In this document: positions 52,701 through 59,866 of the stretch, in pieces
Layout of the letters: every line of letters begins with the position of its first letter
Position numbering within the stretch: position 1 is the stretch's first letter
Origin: Streptomyces tsukubensis
GTDB lineage: Bacteria; Actinomycetota; Actinomycetes; Streptomycetales; Streptomycetaceae
Direction: 5' to 3'
Assembly (NCBI RefSeq): GCF_003932715.1
Contig: NZ_CP020700.1
Span: 7,276,501 to 7,340,500, forward strand
Length of the DNA: 64,000 bases
Notes under the pieces: generated by a model
Seen by the model: only the letters and a program-made list of their open reading frames with translations
The model's database searches: none
Told to the model about the DNA's origin: nothing
Position numbers and translations under genes: made by a program

Positions 52701-55565
52701 AGGGTGCTCGCGGACCACCTCGCCGTCATCGAACGGGTCAGCGACACGGCGAACATCCCGCTGCACACCACGTCGGCGGCGCAGCCCACCGCCCCTTCCC
52801 GGATGCTCGCACCCGACAGCACACCCGAATACCCGGCCAGCCAGTCCAACCGGGGCCGTGGCGGTCGGGGTGGCGGGAACGCCAATCGGGGCGGGCCGCC
52901 GGACAGCCGGGGTGGTGGGAACGCCAATCGGGGTGGTCCTCCGCAGAGCCGGGGTGGTGGAAATGCCAATCGGGGTGGTCCTCCGCAGAGCCGGGGTGGT
53001 GGGAACGCCAACCGGGGCGGGCCGCCGGACAGCCGGGGTGGTGGGAACGCCAATCGGGGTGGTCCTCCGCAGAGCCGGGGTGGTGGAAATGCCAATCGGG
53101 GCGGGCCTCCGCAGGGCCGCGGTGGTGGGAACGCCAACCGGGGTGGACACACCGCTCACGGGCCGGCGGCTGCCAACAGCACCGCCGCGCCCACGACGAC
53201 CGTCCCGTACGTGAACAACCACTTCCAGTCGCGCTTCGGCAGCGCGACCGCCGACACCCTCAACCCGAACCAGTACCGGACGGCCGTCCGCGACAGCGTC
53301 AGGCAGATGCGCCCCATATCGTTCGTCGTCAACGCGATGGTCGACTGGAACACCCTCACCAGGGAGCCCGAGACGATCGACCGGTTCGTCCAGGCAGTCC
53401 TCCAGGGCAGGCGGTCCGAGAACCCGCCGGAGGTCGCCATCGTCATCGGCGTCAACGGGCGGGTCAATTCCGCGAACCCCGGGGTCGAGCAGAACATCCT
53501 CAACGCGATCCGGAACGCAACCACCGACCGCAACTGGAGCGTGCCCGTCGCCCTGGTGGCCGTGCCCATGAGACTGCGCCAGTCCGACGACTTTCCCTAC
53601 GGCACCGCACGCAACCACGTGCTCACGAGCGACGCCACCTCCCGGGCGCTCAACGGTATGCGGACCACCACCCATCCCTATATGTCCTTCATGGACCTCG
53701 ACCCCTATCCGCATCTGACACCGTCCGGCCGCCATGTCTTCGAACACTTCGAGAACCGGCTGAGTTTCGACGACATGACCGACCTCGGATATGCGCCGCT
53801 GCGCCCGCTGCTGATCTCCGGCGGATACACCATCCCGGCCGCCACCGACACACAGGGCCGTGACCGCCTCGTCCGGGAGACCCTGGCCCGCTGGAACACC
53901 CGCTTCGGAGACCGGCCCTCCGACGTGGAGAACACGATCCCGATGTTCGACGATCTCATCCGCCACGACATGCGGGTACGGAGCCGGATGGCCGAGACGG
54001 CCCCCCTGGTGCCGTACTCACCCGAACCGAACCTCTTCGCGGACGGGCTGGCGATCCTGCTGGACATCCCCGCCGACCACCAGGCCCTCGGCCCCGTCCG
54101 GTTCAGCAGAGGGGCGGGGGAGTACCACGGTCTGGCCGACAGCCTCATGAGGCTGGCCGCCTGGGAGATCGCCAACGACGCCGCGGACGGGATCCGCGAG
54201 GTGGGTGACCGCAACAGGACCGGACGGACCGACAGAAGCGAACTGACCGCGCAGGTACACGTCGCGGCGGACCATCTGCGGCCCGCTGCCCGGGGCACGG
54301 CCTTCCTGGTGGACTTCGAGAACGGTGCCACCCAGACCGACCTCTCCCGCCTCTTCGTCGGCATGCTCGAATCCCGGCGCAAGACCGCCGAGGCGACCGA
54401 GGGCGGGCAGCATCCGGATCCGGGCGCGCTCCACGTCCCGCAGAGCCATACCAACCCCCCGCCCTTCGGGCGGCTGTTCACGCTGGACAGAACGGACCGG
54501 GAAGCCCTCAAGAACGCGCCCCCGTTCAACAACGCCGCACTGCGCAGCTCCGACCTGATGAACGGGCGCCCCCTCGCCCCGGACCCGGCGGCCGATCCGC
54601 TGAACCTCTTCGCCGACAAGCCGCTGAAGCAGGCCGCCTCCGTGCCCGTACCCGGTCACCCCGGGCTGTTCGCCGGCCTCGGCCCCGACCAGCAGCGGCT
54701 CCACGCACTGAATCTCCTCAACGTCACCGACGAGGCCGTACTGCAGCGCGGCTTCCACACCTTCGCCACGATGTACCTCTCCGACGGCGGGGAGGGACTG
54801 AACACCCGGCCGCGGTCGTTCTTCGACGCCCTCGGGCAGGCACTGAGCCCCGGCACCTCACCCCTCCGAACCCACGGAGACGGATCGCCGGTCACGCCGT
54901 CCGTGGCTCCGTGGAGCGCGGCCCACGACGGCGTCGCGACCATGCTGCAGAGCGTGATCACGACCCACACGGACGAGGTCCCCCAGCCGTTGGCCGTCGC
55001 GCCGGAGAGAACCCCCGCCGAGCAGGAACGCGACAGGGCGGCGTGGATCAGAAGCGGAGCGCAGGAGGCCCGGACCCTCGTAGCCAGGGCACAGGAGGCG
55101 GGCATGACGGTGGAGGACCTCCTCGTCCGGCTCTTCACCGGCCGCATCCACCCCATGAGCCACAACTTCGACGAGTACACCGTTCCCGTGCCGCCCCAGC
55201 AGGAGAGTTCCGCGGCCGCGGCGGCACGGCGGACGACCCCGCTCGAAGGGCCCTTCACCCTCGACGGCTCAGCACTCCTGCTGCTCGGGCTCTACGCCGA
55301 CGGCCTCGGCCGCACTCTCGTGGTCACCGGTCCCGACGGCACCACCGAGACCGTCAGGCCCCAGGGCCCTTCGGCCGGGGAACTCCGCGTGGTGTGGACC
55401 GCGCACGGATGGAGCGTCCCGGAGCCGGTGGCCACCTCGTCCGGATCCACGGCTCCGGCCCCCCGCCCGGGTGCCGGAGGCGGTGGTCGCGGACTCGACC
55501 AGCAGGCGTTCGACATCCTCACCGGCTCGAAGGGCTCGGGCTCGGGCAAGGGAGGCAAGCGATGA
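43716..55565 (+). CDS. Giant (3,949-residue) putative type VII polymorphic-toxin effector
   Basis: It starts at TTG 43716, 2 nt after the WXG100-like gene. Residues 1-250 form the CpnT-type N-terminal targeting domain with hydrophobic helices (about 110-190). About 255-330 is Pro/Lys-rich. Acidic short repeats follow: TADMRNxGIDDLFDD-type at about 550-590 and GDLGLGRLFRE-type at about 849-930. About 970-2750 are several beta-rich modules. HELLHYLGLPDEY (H2945-Y2957) is a zinc-metallopeptidase motif. Seven 14-residue RGGGNANRGGPP repeats occupy about 3048-3145. About 3165-3560 has FVVNAMVD, VAIVIGVNG and FMDLDPYPH (D3327/D3329), reminiscent of GT-A glycosyltransferases (inference). I find a single Cys, at residue 9, as in so-called lonely-Cys proteins. 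Probably exported by the adjacent ESX system. Confidence 0.9.
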   Translation: MSIQFPPECAWLFAILTGEVPPDGDEDKMFALAEVHKDLHGKLNKDFQAMVADVLGYTKQNFDGDAAKMYQEAMKSFLGGQEGLDYFNAVGDQAQLVADFTRKSATQLQYTKYMIIAQLVALLIEAAFAAATAFFFGASIAVYLKKQAIVRVILKTKLGRLVVTLLTHQIINVGMGVTMDAMIQWIQLNQGTRDEWDTELTKNAALSGMVQGLLAGPFNALGDRFGKLLAKMFGLDAGRNLGNKIDGVLPPPKPKDLDVKPLPKKPDAKTEAPVPPPKDAPVPPPKDAPAPKPKTESGTPEPAPKPKPETGEPAPKPGSNKPDTDKPGPQPPVSFGRDMSEAFRKNLPNTYGPGSAKAGRQFVDDVGEAFRRRFGDGAVDAGRDWARTLLEKTGTRELPDALEKSLGPIAKDLGPDLTKVLSQGAADSLGRSILREIVEGTGRGVFEGAHAAVSEGMYNLIFSDEHTFKTSGLTFGSGMVEGRLGAMMEAGGENLAMGLRGNLGMAPPSWLTDGNVAGAGSGGTASPAASGGTEGKTGGLTGDMPDLQLDEFYDEAGSLTADMRNFGIDDLFDDASSLTSDMRNLGLDDLFDGGNEDGPVMAPPVTAPVPTATGGGAGAGGSASTAAPQSPAAQPTNQSNQSNQGNQPNQTSPRNGANDNGGSGAEKPAMVPMESNAPTPDQGQDTDQATLVGSIDQQPGEQAKEPDRLVAESTMPTPDSTDERGGNKDEPAPAPSSVTAPATMSGETLLGDDMLSDDDDGELDHLDVSSAPPLLDDTPQNVPESSENNTAPITPPFAMTTDIDSDDGDSFYTASEFSVYTDPASEPEQLGSDGEETADTPAQQGDDESVFGNGDLGLGRLFREEHDGAAAFGRGDFGLGRLFREDDDGPPPFERGDLGLRGLFREENDGTAAFDGGGYAFGRLFREDARAEGLAPAVRDLGTNNRGVPGGVQLSTVGPGVVNALRRDLLTTLGIRPDDPHRADVERQLDTLISPQALHDNRVMLLSPDGHRITVFHNGTGHPLDVRLNLSEPKASEMYGSSGRFPPRNNEDRLSSGYDRTSQGGTSAVRTVSLPGWAGSLVNKLNTLAVPVLGDVWNRITAFSLSVTPTIGLGRHTLSTTVAQAVVATTMMRSGERAIPFDYRAAWSIRTPNDGTPAPADTTGDGTGGIPLQPRHVNLWSDSDGSGIVTAWFPKHLTVSGDPSGQTQFVSRDEREFRAHLEKLPLWTMDSMTDPGSLLRHAETQFGREFDQLSPGSRDAFRRFFGGPQQLGALPLQYTGSDGDRSSQGTVSPLLVDRDGNAVGMFKVTASITPTGDPALRDIHVTDTYNFERALDRQTKVDAQAKVSRTLGADGAFGATLNTQQPGEPSALRDFNLGITSAVKGSGSLQKDQSFGAGSTHNMLRNLRANGGHVLTPARVTYQVTFVGADGTPRRAADEMTATNVWIRTLHPDTVTETAPTAEQTVAPPTEVADLQSLGVSATPIAVDGAGARAVLAETRRWLTENGYLPRTETVTWPGGEALVKARLENLRDLDLFTSSHGLQAGADELVDGGYTLHFNKPGFGGTNERIAVTLDLRRPAPPADGTDAPPIRHLKRASGVVIPNISGITIPGNSSRTRTTSWSLGGSVDAGRAVGDSAVRLSGNAEIKKTWQNAHTLTTGSGLAYSQLLGTSKQSTEVFRVPAELHLTISAGRETLHDYHSGMFTPADRDGSGTPNDPGAYLDVALPEKRVVSATTPTPTTGDVTVTDQGGLLPDNAMVDIMRGSSVLNDLVNSLIRQSAPEDGPGDRDTEPGDLAEGAVLPTHTRPAAADGSGSLVSSLVDAATTVRRVVTGDDRAAQEILLSEALHAQLTPGALTARAHQMVKGVYVIDDLFVPGATVGTDLVVEIRARMTNVRHLDTVSQYGEVDLGFIDSASHQTSTTTSLEGGGGLGLKSGPDRRAAEAAAAGTPAADRPVTGGGGAKAIHGRGTTHAVTAAVSTSNTHVPSESGTYHRMAADIEYEVTVVRGHRGGPVHAAPVTLRGSDTVRGGMQFLATPEQLRHSGQLTGLAGIDRQDDRPQDIPLPDRFRTHGIAGLATVLEVTPLTAPLPAPQPPGTEAPATQPATAPANEPAQQQPGPDPRDFLRTRLTELISTETPGALTPGSSHYVPGLRQRIADFTSPAAMAALVGRGGDQPLAFTFPYPDGLTTKNVTVRLSGRTGWDATALENARGRAAAAGAGLETFSQHAPNNITDARSTTTKWGASGSGSASVPTAATGSRKLGVSPGAAHSTTRTDTVTTTTTAEDRIWQRTDGGAEFKLAWTFNAEISVDGVNRGAIPEVNASVTLRFAHDNAPAAAGPVIERLPAGVQEQDPRTGLTRAEATPVRPSGTEVVYGAPQSLPLLNAIHAVAPSLVDAEGLISGTSQEAAAVRITELLHGGEITVDPLRQASGLGGPPVHTADGNPRTTLSTEILRPKLLGDSHGVTIDRVRQTGFGITAGSSTSRTTNATLGVNHTVDTEGNHTLGASTSPFHYQSVPQGQGGGDSAAGRRWTKVGSAGQRTATSGLHTHEIEADSVTTVTGPDGTRHVTGTVVLRVSELDLLGLGVLPDADRGDGVWDLSAPPRRPDNVSDPGPGNPGTRPDAVIVEHLVRAREEQENVLDTDRRMPQLWTTLPHGDRNDPEWRAAEQQAMDRAARIARESQLTVELAVRDDDGIRYRVFDPETADAEGSRGTEIDGPGGPRSDSLAAQPLDRPTPSVATVSSSSAPPPPPPPPVRNRPEGNTETAAASPPPRDPDASRPVKPPRAEGDFVQHRVGRQELPVRGRDDTVAVSTERFDPKLRQDDRPAGRLSGSETRIRYRVSREQLPDGRTARHFFVTLPFKRGQDVSTTDLTDLQKRVQSLLDTHINRGYRLPGSGDQLMVTTGFLDKPDRSDAITLTRTPVPGRADQLHWDVNDHDAVLTHELLHYLGLPDEYLDTPGRQEGDPHIFRARQDRTGVHDDGLMAVADTASLSRVLADHLAVIERVSDTANIPLHTTSAAQPTAPSRMLAPDSTPEYPASQSNRGRGGRGGGNANRGGPPDSRGGGNANRGGPPQSRGGGNANRGGPPQSRGGGNANRGGPPDSRGGGNANRGGPPQSRGGGNANRGGPPQGRGGGNANRGGHTAHGPAAANSTAAPTTTVPYVNNHFQSRFGSATADTLNPNQYRTAVRDSVRQMRPISFVVNAMVDWNTLTREPETIDRFVQAVLQGRRSENPPEVAIVIGVNGRVNSANPGVEQNILNAIRNATTDRNWSVPVALVAVPMRLRQSDDFPYGTARNHVLTSDATSRALNGMRTTTHPYMSFMDLDPYPHLTPSGRHVFEHFENRLSFDDMTDLGYAPLRPLLISGGYTIPAATDTQGRDRLVRETLARWNTRFGDRPSDVENTIPMFDDLIRHDMRVRSRMAETAPLVPYSPEPNLFADGLAILLDIPADHQALGPVRFSRGAGEYHGLADSLMRLAAWEIANDAADGIREVGDRNRTGRTDRSELTAQVHVAADHLRPAARGTAFLVDFENGATQTDLSRLFVGMLESRRKTAEATEGGQHPDPGALHVPQSHTNPPPFGRLFTLDRTDREALKNAPPFNNAALRSSDLMNGRPLAPDPAADPLNLFADKPLKQAASVPVPGHPGLFAGLGPDQQRLHALNLLNVTDEAVLQRGFHTFATMYLSDGGEGLNTRPRSFFDALGQALSPGTSPLRTHGDGSPVTPSVAPWSAAHDGVATMLQSVITTHTDEVPQPLAVAPERTPAEQERDRAAWIRSGAQEARTLVARAQEAGMTVEDLLVRLFTGRIHPMSHNFDEYTVPVPPQQESSAAAAARRTTPLEGPFTLDGSALLLLGLYADGLGRTLVVTGPDGTTETVRPQGPSAGELRVVWTAHGWSVPEPVATSSGSTAPAPRPGAGGGGRGLDQQAFDILTGSKGSGSGKGGKR
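46255..46506 (+). repeat. Four 21-residue coding repeats in the giant protein
   Basis: In-frame repeats with consensus F-x-x-GDLGLGRLFREExDG occur four times (VFGNGDLGLGRLFREEHDG, then FGRGDFGLGRLFREDDDG, FERGDLGLRGLFREENDG, and FDGGGYAFGRLFRED). They are acidic-amphipathic and may be short linear binding motifs. Confidence 0.85.
52876..53154 (+). repeat. Seven 42-bp coding repeats (RGG boxes) in the giant gene
   Basis: Seven tandem 42-bp units encode RGGGNANRGGPPQS or PPDS variants. Unit copies differ by only a few bases, indicating recent expansion or homogenisation. RGG boxes usually bind nucleic acid; here they separate the HExxH domain from the C-terminal domain. Confidence 0.9.
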
Positions 55566-58171
55566 CCCGGCCGAGGCAAGGGGAGCAGACCGCAGCAGGG
55601 GGAAGGGGCGGAATGCCGCGGCTGCTGCGGCGGTTCGGGCGACGGGCCGGTGCCCCGGTCGGGGCCGCCCCCGCCGAAGGTCCCCGTACCGTCCTGGAAG
55701 ACCTCTCCCACCGCTATCTGCTGCGCTCCTCCGCCGTCGACGAATCCACCGTCCGTGACCTCCTGCGCGATCTGCCCGCCGACGCCCGTCGGCCCGTCGT
55801 CGTCGTGGATGTGCCGCCGGACGCCGCCCGCAATCTCGGCGAGGAACTCGGCACCCTGCTCGGGCGGCTCAGCGACGGAGAACCGCTCGCCGTACGGCTC
55901 GTCCTGTCCGGGGCCGCGGCCCCGGCCGGGGAGGCCGGACCGCTCGCGCAGCGGCTCGCCGACGCCTGGCGCATCACCCTGGAGGCCCCCGACGCCGCCG
56001 CCGTCCTCACCCCCGGCGGGCTGCTGTACGTCTCCGAACCCGCCACCCCCGGCGGCGGCTGGTGGCGCTTCGTACCGGACGCCGCGCCCGAAGCCCTCGG
56101 CATCCGGCTGCCCGCGCCCCGCTGGCAGCGCGCCCTGGCCCGGGTCCCCGCGGGACGGGTCGGTGCGTGCGTGGCGCGGCCCGTGCCCGCCGGAATGCTG
56201 CTGAGCCCCGCGGACGCCGCCGCGCCCCGGCCCGGCGACCCCGCCTACGCGGCCGCCGCCCACCCCGAGAAGGTGAGCGTCCTGCTCGGCGTCCCGCGCG
56301 CCGCGCCGGTTCCTGCCGACGATCTCGCGACCCTGCTCGCCGGGCTGCCCGCCGACGCCCGGTCCTCCGTGCGGCTCGTCCCCGCCGACGGACGCGAGGC
56401 GGTCACCCTGGCCGAGGACGTCTGCGATCTGCTCGGCACGGAGCTGGAGGTCACCCTCGGCCTGCCGCTGAGCGGCGACGGTACGGCGGAGGCGGCGGCG
56501 GAGTCCGTACGGTTGCTCTCCACCGAGGGCGAGTTCACCTGGTCCCCGCCGCTGACCGCACTGAAGTGCTTCCCCGCGCGGGACGACGGATCGCGCCCCG
56601 AGCCCGAGCCGACCGGCTGGTCACTGCCGGGAGCCCCCGCCGGAGCCGGCGACGAACCGGCGCTCCTGCTGGCGTCCGGGGCCCGGGCCTTCGCCGTACG
56701 CTCCGGGCTCTGGCTGGGCAAGGATTCCGCACCGCCCCGGGAGATCGGCCGACGCCCCACCGACGCCCGGGCCCTGCGGGTCACCGTCGACTCCGCCTGT
56801 CTGACGGGACGGGAGCGCGACGCCCATCTGAAGGGACTCGCCGCACTCCTCGCGGAACTCGACGCACCGGCCCGCGCGCACGCCGAGATCGCGGGACCCG
56901 CCGATGCCGCACCCGAACTCGTCGCCGAGCTGCGGAAGTTCGCCGTCCGGACGGGGCTGGCGTTCGCAGCCCCGGCCGAGACGCAGACCGCCGAGACGGA
57001 AGTGGCCGGACTGCGGGAGCCGGGCACTCCGGCCGCCCCGCTGCCCGCCGTCACGGCAGCGCCGGTGACCACGACCGGCCGGGCCCCGGCCGCGCGCCCC
57101 GCCACGGCCTCCTCGCCCGAACCGCTGCCGGTGGTGGCCACCACGGTGCGGGCCGAGACCACCGCAGCCGTCCCCCTTGCGGGTCCGCTGCCGGACAGCG
57201 CATCGACCGTGAGCACGGCAGAGTCCACACCGGCGGTATCGCGGGCCGCCTGTACTCCGCAGGCCGCCCCTGCGGTCGCTGTCGTGCCCACCGTCGCCCT
57301 CACGGCGACCGGCCCGCTGCAGTCCTCCGCTGCCCGCCCGCCCGCGACCTCCCCCGAACCGGCGCCCGCGGAGGCACCCCGTACGACCGTCCGGGCCCCC
57401 GCCCCGGCAGTCGCCCCCGCCCCCGCTCCGCTCCGCCCCGCGCCCACCGGACTCAGCGGCGAACGCGACCGGCACGCCTTCCGGGAACTCGCCGCCGATA
57501 TCTGGGAGGAGCACAGCGGCCCCGTCGGCCAGGCACTGATCAGACTGCCCGCACTGCGCAGTTCGGGGGAGGAGGGCGCCAACGCCGATCTCATCGCCGT
57601 ACGGCTCTACCTCTCCTCAGGGCCCGACGACCCGTTCGGCGCCCGCGCACTCGCCGCCGACCCGGACCGGCTCCGTCCCTACGCGGTCTGTCTGGCCTCC
57701 GGACTGCGCAGGCTGCCCGCGCTGCGCGGCACCCTGATCCGTGCCGTACCGCAGCCCGGAATCCCGGACGATGTGGTCCCGGGGGCCGTACTGACCTGTG
57801 ACGCCCCGCTGGACGTCGTCCACGCGGAGGCGCGTGGTGCCGCGGTGCCGCCCGATGCACTGGTCCGCTACGCCATCCGGCCCGTGACCGCCCGGCGTAC
57901 CTCCGTACTCACCCGCGACGGAGACGGCGCCGGGGCCCTGTTCGCCGCCGGGACGTCCTTCACGGTCCTGGCCCGCCGGGAGCGCGGCGACGGATCACCG
58001 GCGCGGGTCCTGCTGGCGGAGACACCCGGCGGGGGCGGGCCGTTCCGGGAGCCGTCCGCCGGAGCCCTGGAGAAGCTGGACGCCGCCGCCCGCCGGTCCG
58101 CCGCCGGGGAGACGCCCTGGCCCGGACGGTGCACCGGTCCGCTCCGGCTGTACGTCCCACCGGCGTCCTGA
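55562..58171 (+). CDS. Effector-coupled protein with possible ADP-ribosyltransferase-like C-terminus
   Basis: This 869-residue protein starts at the ATG overlapping the giant gene's stop (ATGA), so it is translationally coupled. Residues about 60-480 contain repeated alpha/beta units sharing LPADAR-R/S-VxLV/VVV patterns (about 74 and 265) and LRVTVDSACLTGRERD (about 415). About 490-625 is an Ala/Pro/Thr linker. The last 240 residues resemble an ART fold: LRGTLIRAVPQPG (about 720), PGAVLTCDAPLDVVHAE where STS is expected, then GTSFTVLARRERGDG and ARVLLAE. Key residues are altered, so activity is uncertain; that assignment is inference. Candidate roles are co-effector or immunity/accessory factor. 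Confidence 0.82.
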   Translation: MTRPRQGEQTAAGGRGGMPRLLRRFGRRAGAPVGAAPAEGPRTVLEDLSHRYLLRSSAVDESTVRDLLRDLPADARRPVVVVDVPPDAARNLGEELGTLLGRLSDGEPLAVRLVLSGAAAPAGEAGPLAQRLADAWRITLEAPDAAAVLTPGGLLYVSEPATPGGGWWRFVPDAAPEALGIRLPAPRWQRALARVPAGRVGACVARPVPAGMLLSPADAAAPRPGDPAYAAAAHPEKVSVLLGVPRAAPVPADDLATLLAGLPADARSSVRLVPADGREAVTLAEDVCDLLGTELEVTLGLPLSGDGTAEAAAESVRLLSTEGEFTWSPPLTALKCFPARDDGSRPEPEPTGWSLPGAPAGAGDEPALLLASGARAFAVRSGLWLGKDSAPPREIGRRPTDARALRVTVDSACLTGRERDAHLKGLAALLAELDAPARAHAEIAGPADAAPELVAELRKFAVRTGLAFAAPAETQTAETEVAGLREPGTPAAPLPAVTAAPVTTTGRAPAARPATASSPEPLPVVATTVRAETTAAVPLAGPLPDSASTVSTAESTPAVSRAACTPQAAPAVAVVPTVALTATGPLQSSAARPPATSPEPAPAEAPRTTVRAPAPAVAPAPAPLRPAPTGLSGERDRHAFRELAADIWEEHSGPVGQALIRLPALRSSGEEGANADLIAVRLYLSSGPDDPFGARALAADPDRLRPYAVCLASGLRRLPALRGTLIRAVPQPGIPDDVVPGAVLTCDAPLDVVHAEARGAAVPPDALVRYAIRPVTARRTSVLTRDGDGAGALFAAGTSFTVLARRERGDGSPARVLLAETPGGGGPFREPSAGALEKLDAAARRSAAGETPWPGRCTGPLRLYVPPAS

Positions 58172-58246
58172 AGGAGCCGGGGCCGCACACCCCGGTTCCT
58201 CCGCCGCACCCGTCCCCGTACCCGTACCCAGAAAGGCAGCCCAGGC

Positions 58247-59767
58247 ATGGCAAGCAGAGAGACCACCCCGGACGGCGGAAACGCACCGGACACCTCGGTA
58301 CGGCGCGCGGCGGCCGTGGCGCCCCTGGCACAGGAGCCGGCCACGGGACTGTTCCCCACGGCCGCGGCCGCCGCTGCTGTCGCCGCGACCCCGGACGCCC
58401 CTGCCCCGGCCGCCGCACCACCGGCCGCCGGAGAGACGGGTTCGTCCGCGGCGCGACCGGCTGCCGCCCCGGCGACCGGTGTCTCCACGGTGAGCGGTGC
58501 CGCCGCGGCCTCCGGCACCCCCGCCGCGACCGCCGCCTCCACCACGAACCCGCCCGCCCCGGCCGCCGCGGCGAGTGCGGATCCGGACACCCGGGCCTCG
58601 ACCGCGACCCGTACCGGAGCCGTTTCGGCGGTACGGGCCCGGCTCGCGACGGCGACCCGGGCCGCCGGACCCGGTTCGGGTTCCGGTACGGGTACGGGCG
58701 CCGACGGCACTCCGCCGGGACGGCCCAAGAAGCCGCTGATAGCCGCCGCCGCGCTCGGCGGACTGGTACTGATAGCCGTTCCGTTCCTGATCTCCGAAAC
58801 CTCCGAACCCGACGAGAAGCGGAAGACCGCGGTCGCCGAAGGACCGCCCGGCAGCCTGATGGACCCCGACGGCGCCGACCCGGGACTGGTCCCCGGCGAG
58901 GAGCGGCTCGCGGCACCCGGCTCCCCCAAGGGCAGTCCGGCGCGACGAGGCACAACTCCGGCCGCCGGTGGAGCGTCCGGGGCCGCGGGCGGCGGGTCGT
59001 CTGCCCTGGCCCCGGTGCCGGGACCCCAGGAGGCGGGCGCCCCCCTCCCCGGGGTCGCCGGAGGCACCGGCGCGGGCGGAGCCGCGGGGCCCGCCACCGG
59101 AACCAACGGGAAGAAGCCCCCGGCCACTCCGGCGGGAGCCGGGAACGCCAAGCCCCCGGCCACCACCCCGGCGAAGAAGCCCCCGGCCGTCCCGGGCAAG
59201 AAGGCCCCGGCGACGAACACGCCCTCGAAGTCCGGCCCGGCCGCCAAACCGCCCGCCCCGGTGGCCGCCACCTATGCGCACCTCATCGGCCCTGGCTGCG
59301 ACACACCGGGCTTCGCGGCAGGCGGCAGGTACGACAGCAAGGGCAAGGACCGCTGGCGCGGCAGCCGCGGCAGCACCACCGGCTACGGCTGCAGCGGCTT
59401 CTACTTCAGCGTCCCGATGTCGGACAGGAGCTCCGACGACAGCTGGGCGCAGTGGAAGTTCACGACCGGCAAGGTGACGAAGGGCGTCTGCGCGGTCCAG
59501 GTGTACATCCCCAACGTCAAGAACATCACCTATGTCGGCGGCAACCCCGCCTACTACACCGTGTACCGGGCCTTCACCCAGAAGTCCTCCAATGTGCTGG
59601 GCACCTTCTCCCTCAACCAGACCGCCCACCTGGGGGGCTGGGTGAACGCCGGCAGCTACCGGATCTCCGGCGGCAAGATCTCCGTCGTGCTCGGCAACCG
59701 GGGCAGCGACTCCGGCAACCGCCATGCGGCGGCGGCTCCGGTACGGGTCAACTGCACCGCGTCCTGA
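58247..59767 (+). CDS. Membrane-anchored protein with golvesin-like C-terminal domain
   Basis: The protein has 506 residues. The first 160 are Ala/Pro/Thr-rich and low in complexity. A single membrane helix follows (about 163-185, PLIAAAALGGLVLIAVPFLI). Then comes a Pro/Lys/Gly-rich extracellular linker of about 150 residues that could cross the cell wall, and a C-terminal beta-rich domain (about 345-506). In that domain CAVQVYIPN, YYTVYRAF, SLNQTAHLGGWVNAGSYRI and ISVVLGNRG match the golvesin/Xly-type carbohydrate-binding domain pattern. Four cysteines could make two disulfides. It is probably a cell-surface binding protein. It lies 75 nt after the preceding gene. Confidence 0.82.
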   Translation: MASRETTPDGGNAPDTSVRRAAAVAPLAQEPATGLFPTAAAAAAVAATPDAPAPAAAPPAAGETGSSAARPAAAPATGVSTVSGAAAASGTPAATAASTTNPPAPAAAASADPDTRASTATRTGAVSAVRARLATATRAAGPGSGSGTGTGADGTPPGRPKKPLIAAAALGGLVLIAVPFLISETSEPDEKRKTAVAEGPPGSLMDPDGADPGLVPGEERLAAPGSPKGSPARRGTTPAAGGASGAAGGGSSALAPVPGPQEAGAPLPGVAGGTGAGGAAGPATGTNGKKPPATPAGAGNAKPPATTPAKKPPAVPGKKAPATNTPSKSGPAAKPPAPVAATYAHLIGPGCDTPGFAAGGRYDSKGKDRWRGSRGSTTGYGCSGFYFSVPMSDRSSDDSWAQWKFTTGKVTKGVCAVQVYIPNVKNITYVGGNPAYYTVYRAFTQKSSNVLGTFSLNQTAHLGGWVNAGSYRISGGKISVVLGNRGSDSGNRHAAAAPVRVNCTAS

Positions 59768-59781
59768 GGTGACGGGCCCGG

Positions 59782-59806
59782 GGGGTGCGGCCGTCGGCCG
59801 TACCCC
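59782..59806 (+). terminator. Hairpin terminator after the golvesin-like gene
   Basis: An 11-bp stem (GGGGTGCGGCC / GGCCGTACCCC, one G-U pair) with a 3-nt loop lies 15 nt past the stop at 59767 and upstream of the next gene's own promoter. Confidence 0.6.
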
Positions 59807-59852
59807 GCCCGGCACCGGTCCCGGCGGCCCGGTCCGCCCCTCGGGCTATTGG

Positions 59853-59866
59853 TAGTGTGATCATCG
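59853..59866 (+). promoter_or_regulatory. -10 element placed for leaderless transcription
   Basis: TAGTGT (59853-59858) ends 7 nt before the GTG start at 59866, and no Shine-Dalgarno-like sequence lies between. This is the usual geometry of a leaderless transcript in Streptomyces, with transcription starting at or next to the start codon. Confidence 0.5.

Noticed and set aside
52876..53154. Possible CRISPR-like array of 42-bp repeats
   Set aside because: Units are directly tandem without spacers, are in frame within the giant gene and encode RGG repeats; no cas genes are nearby.
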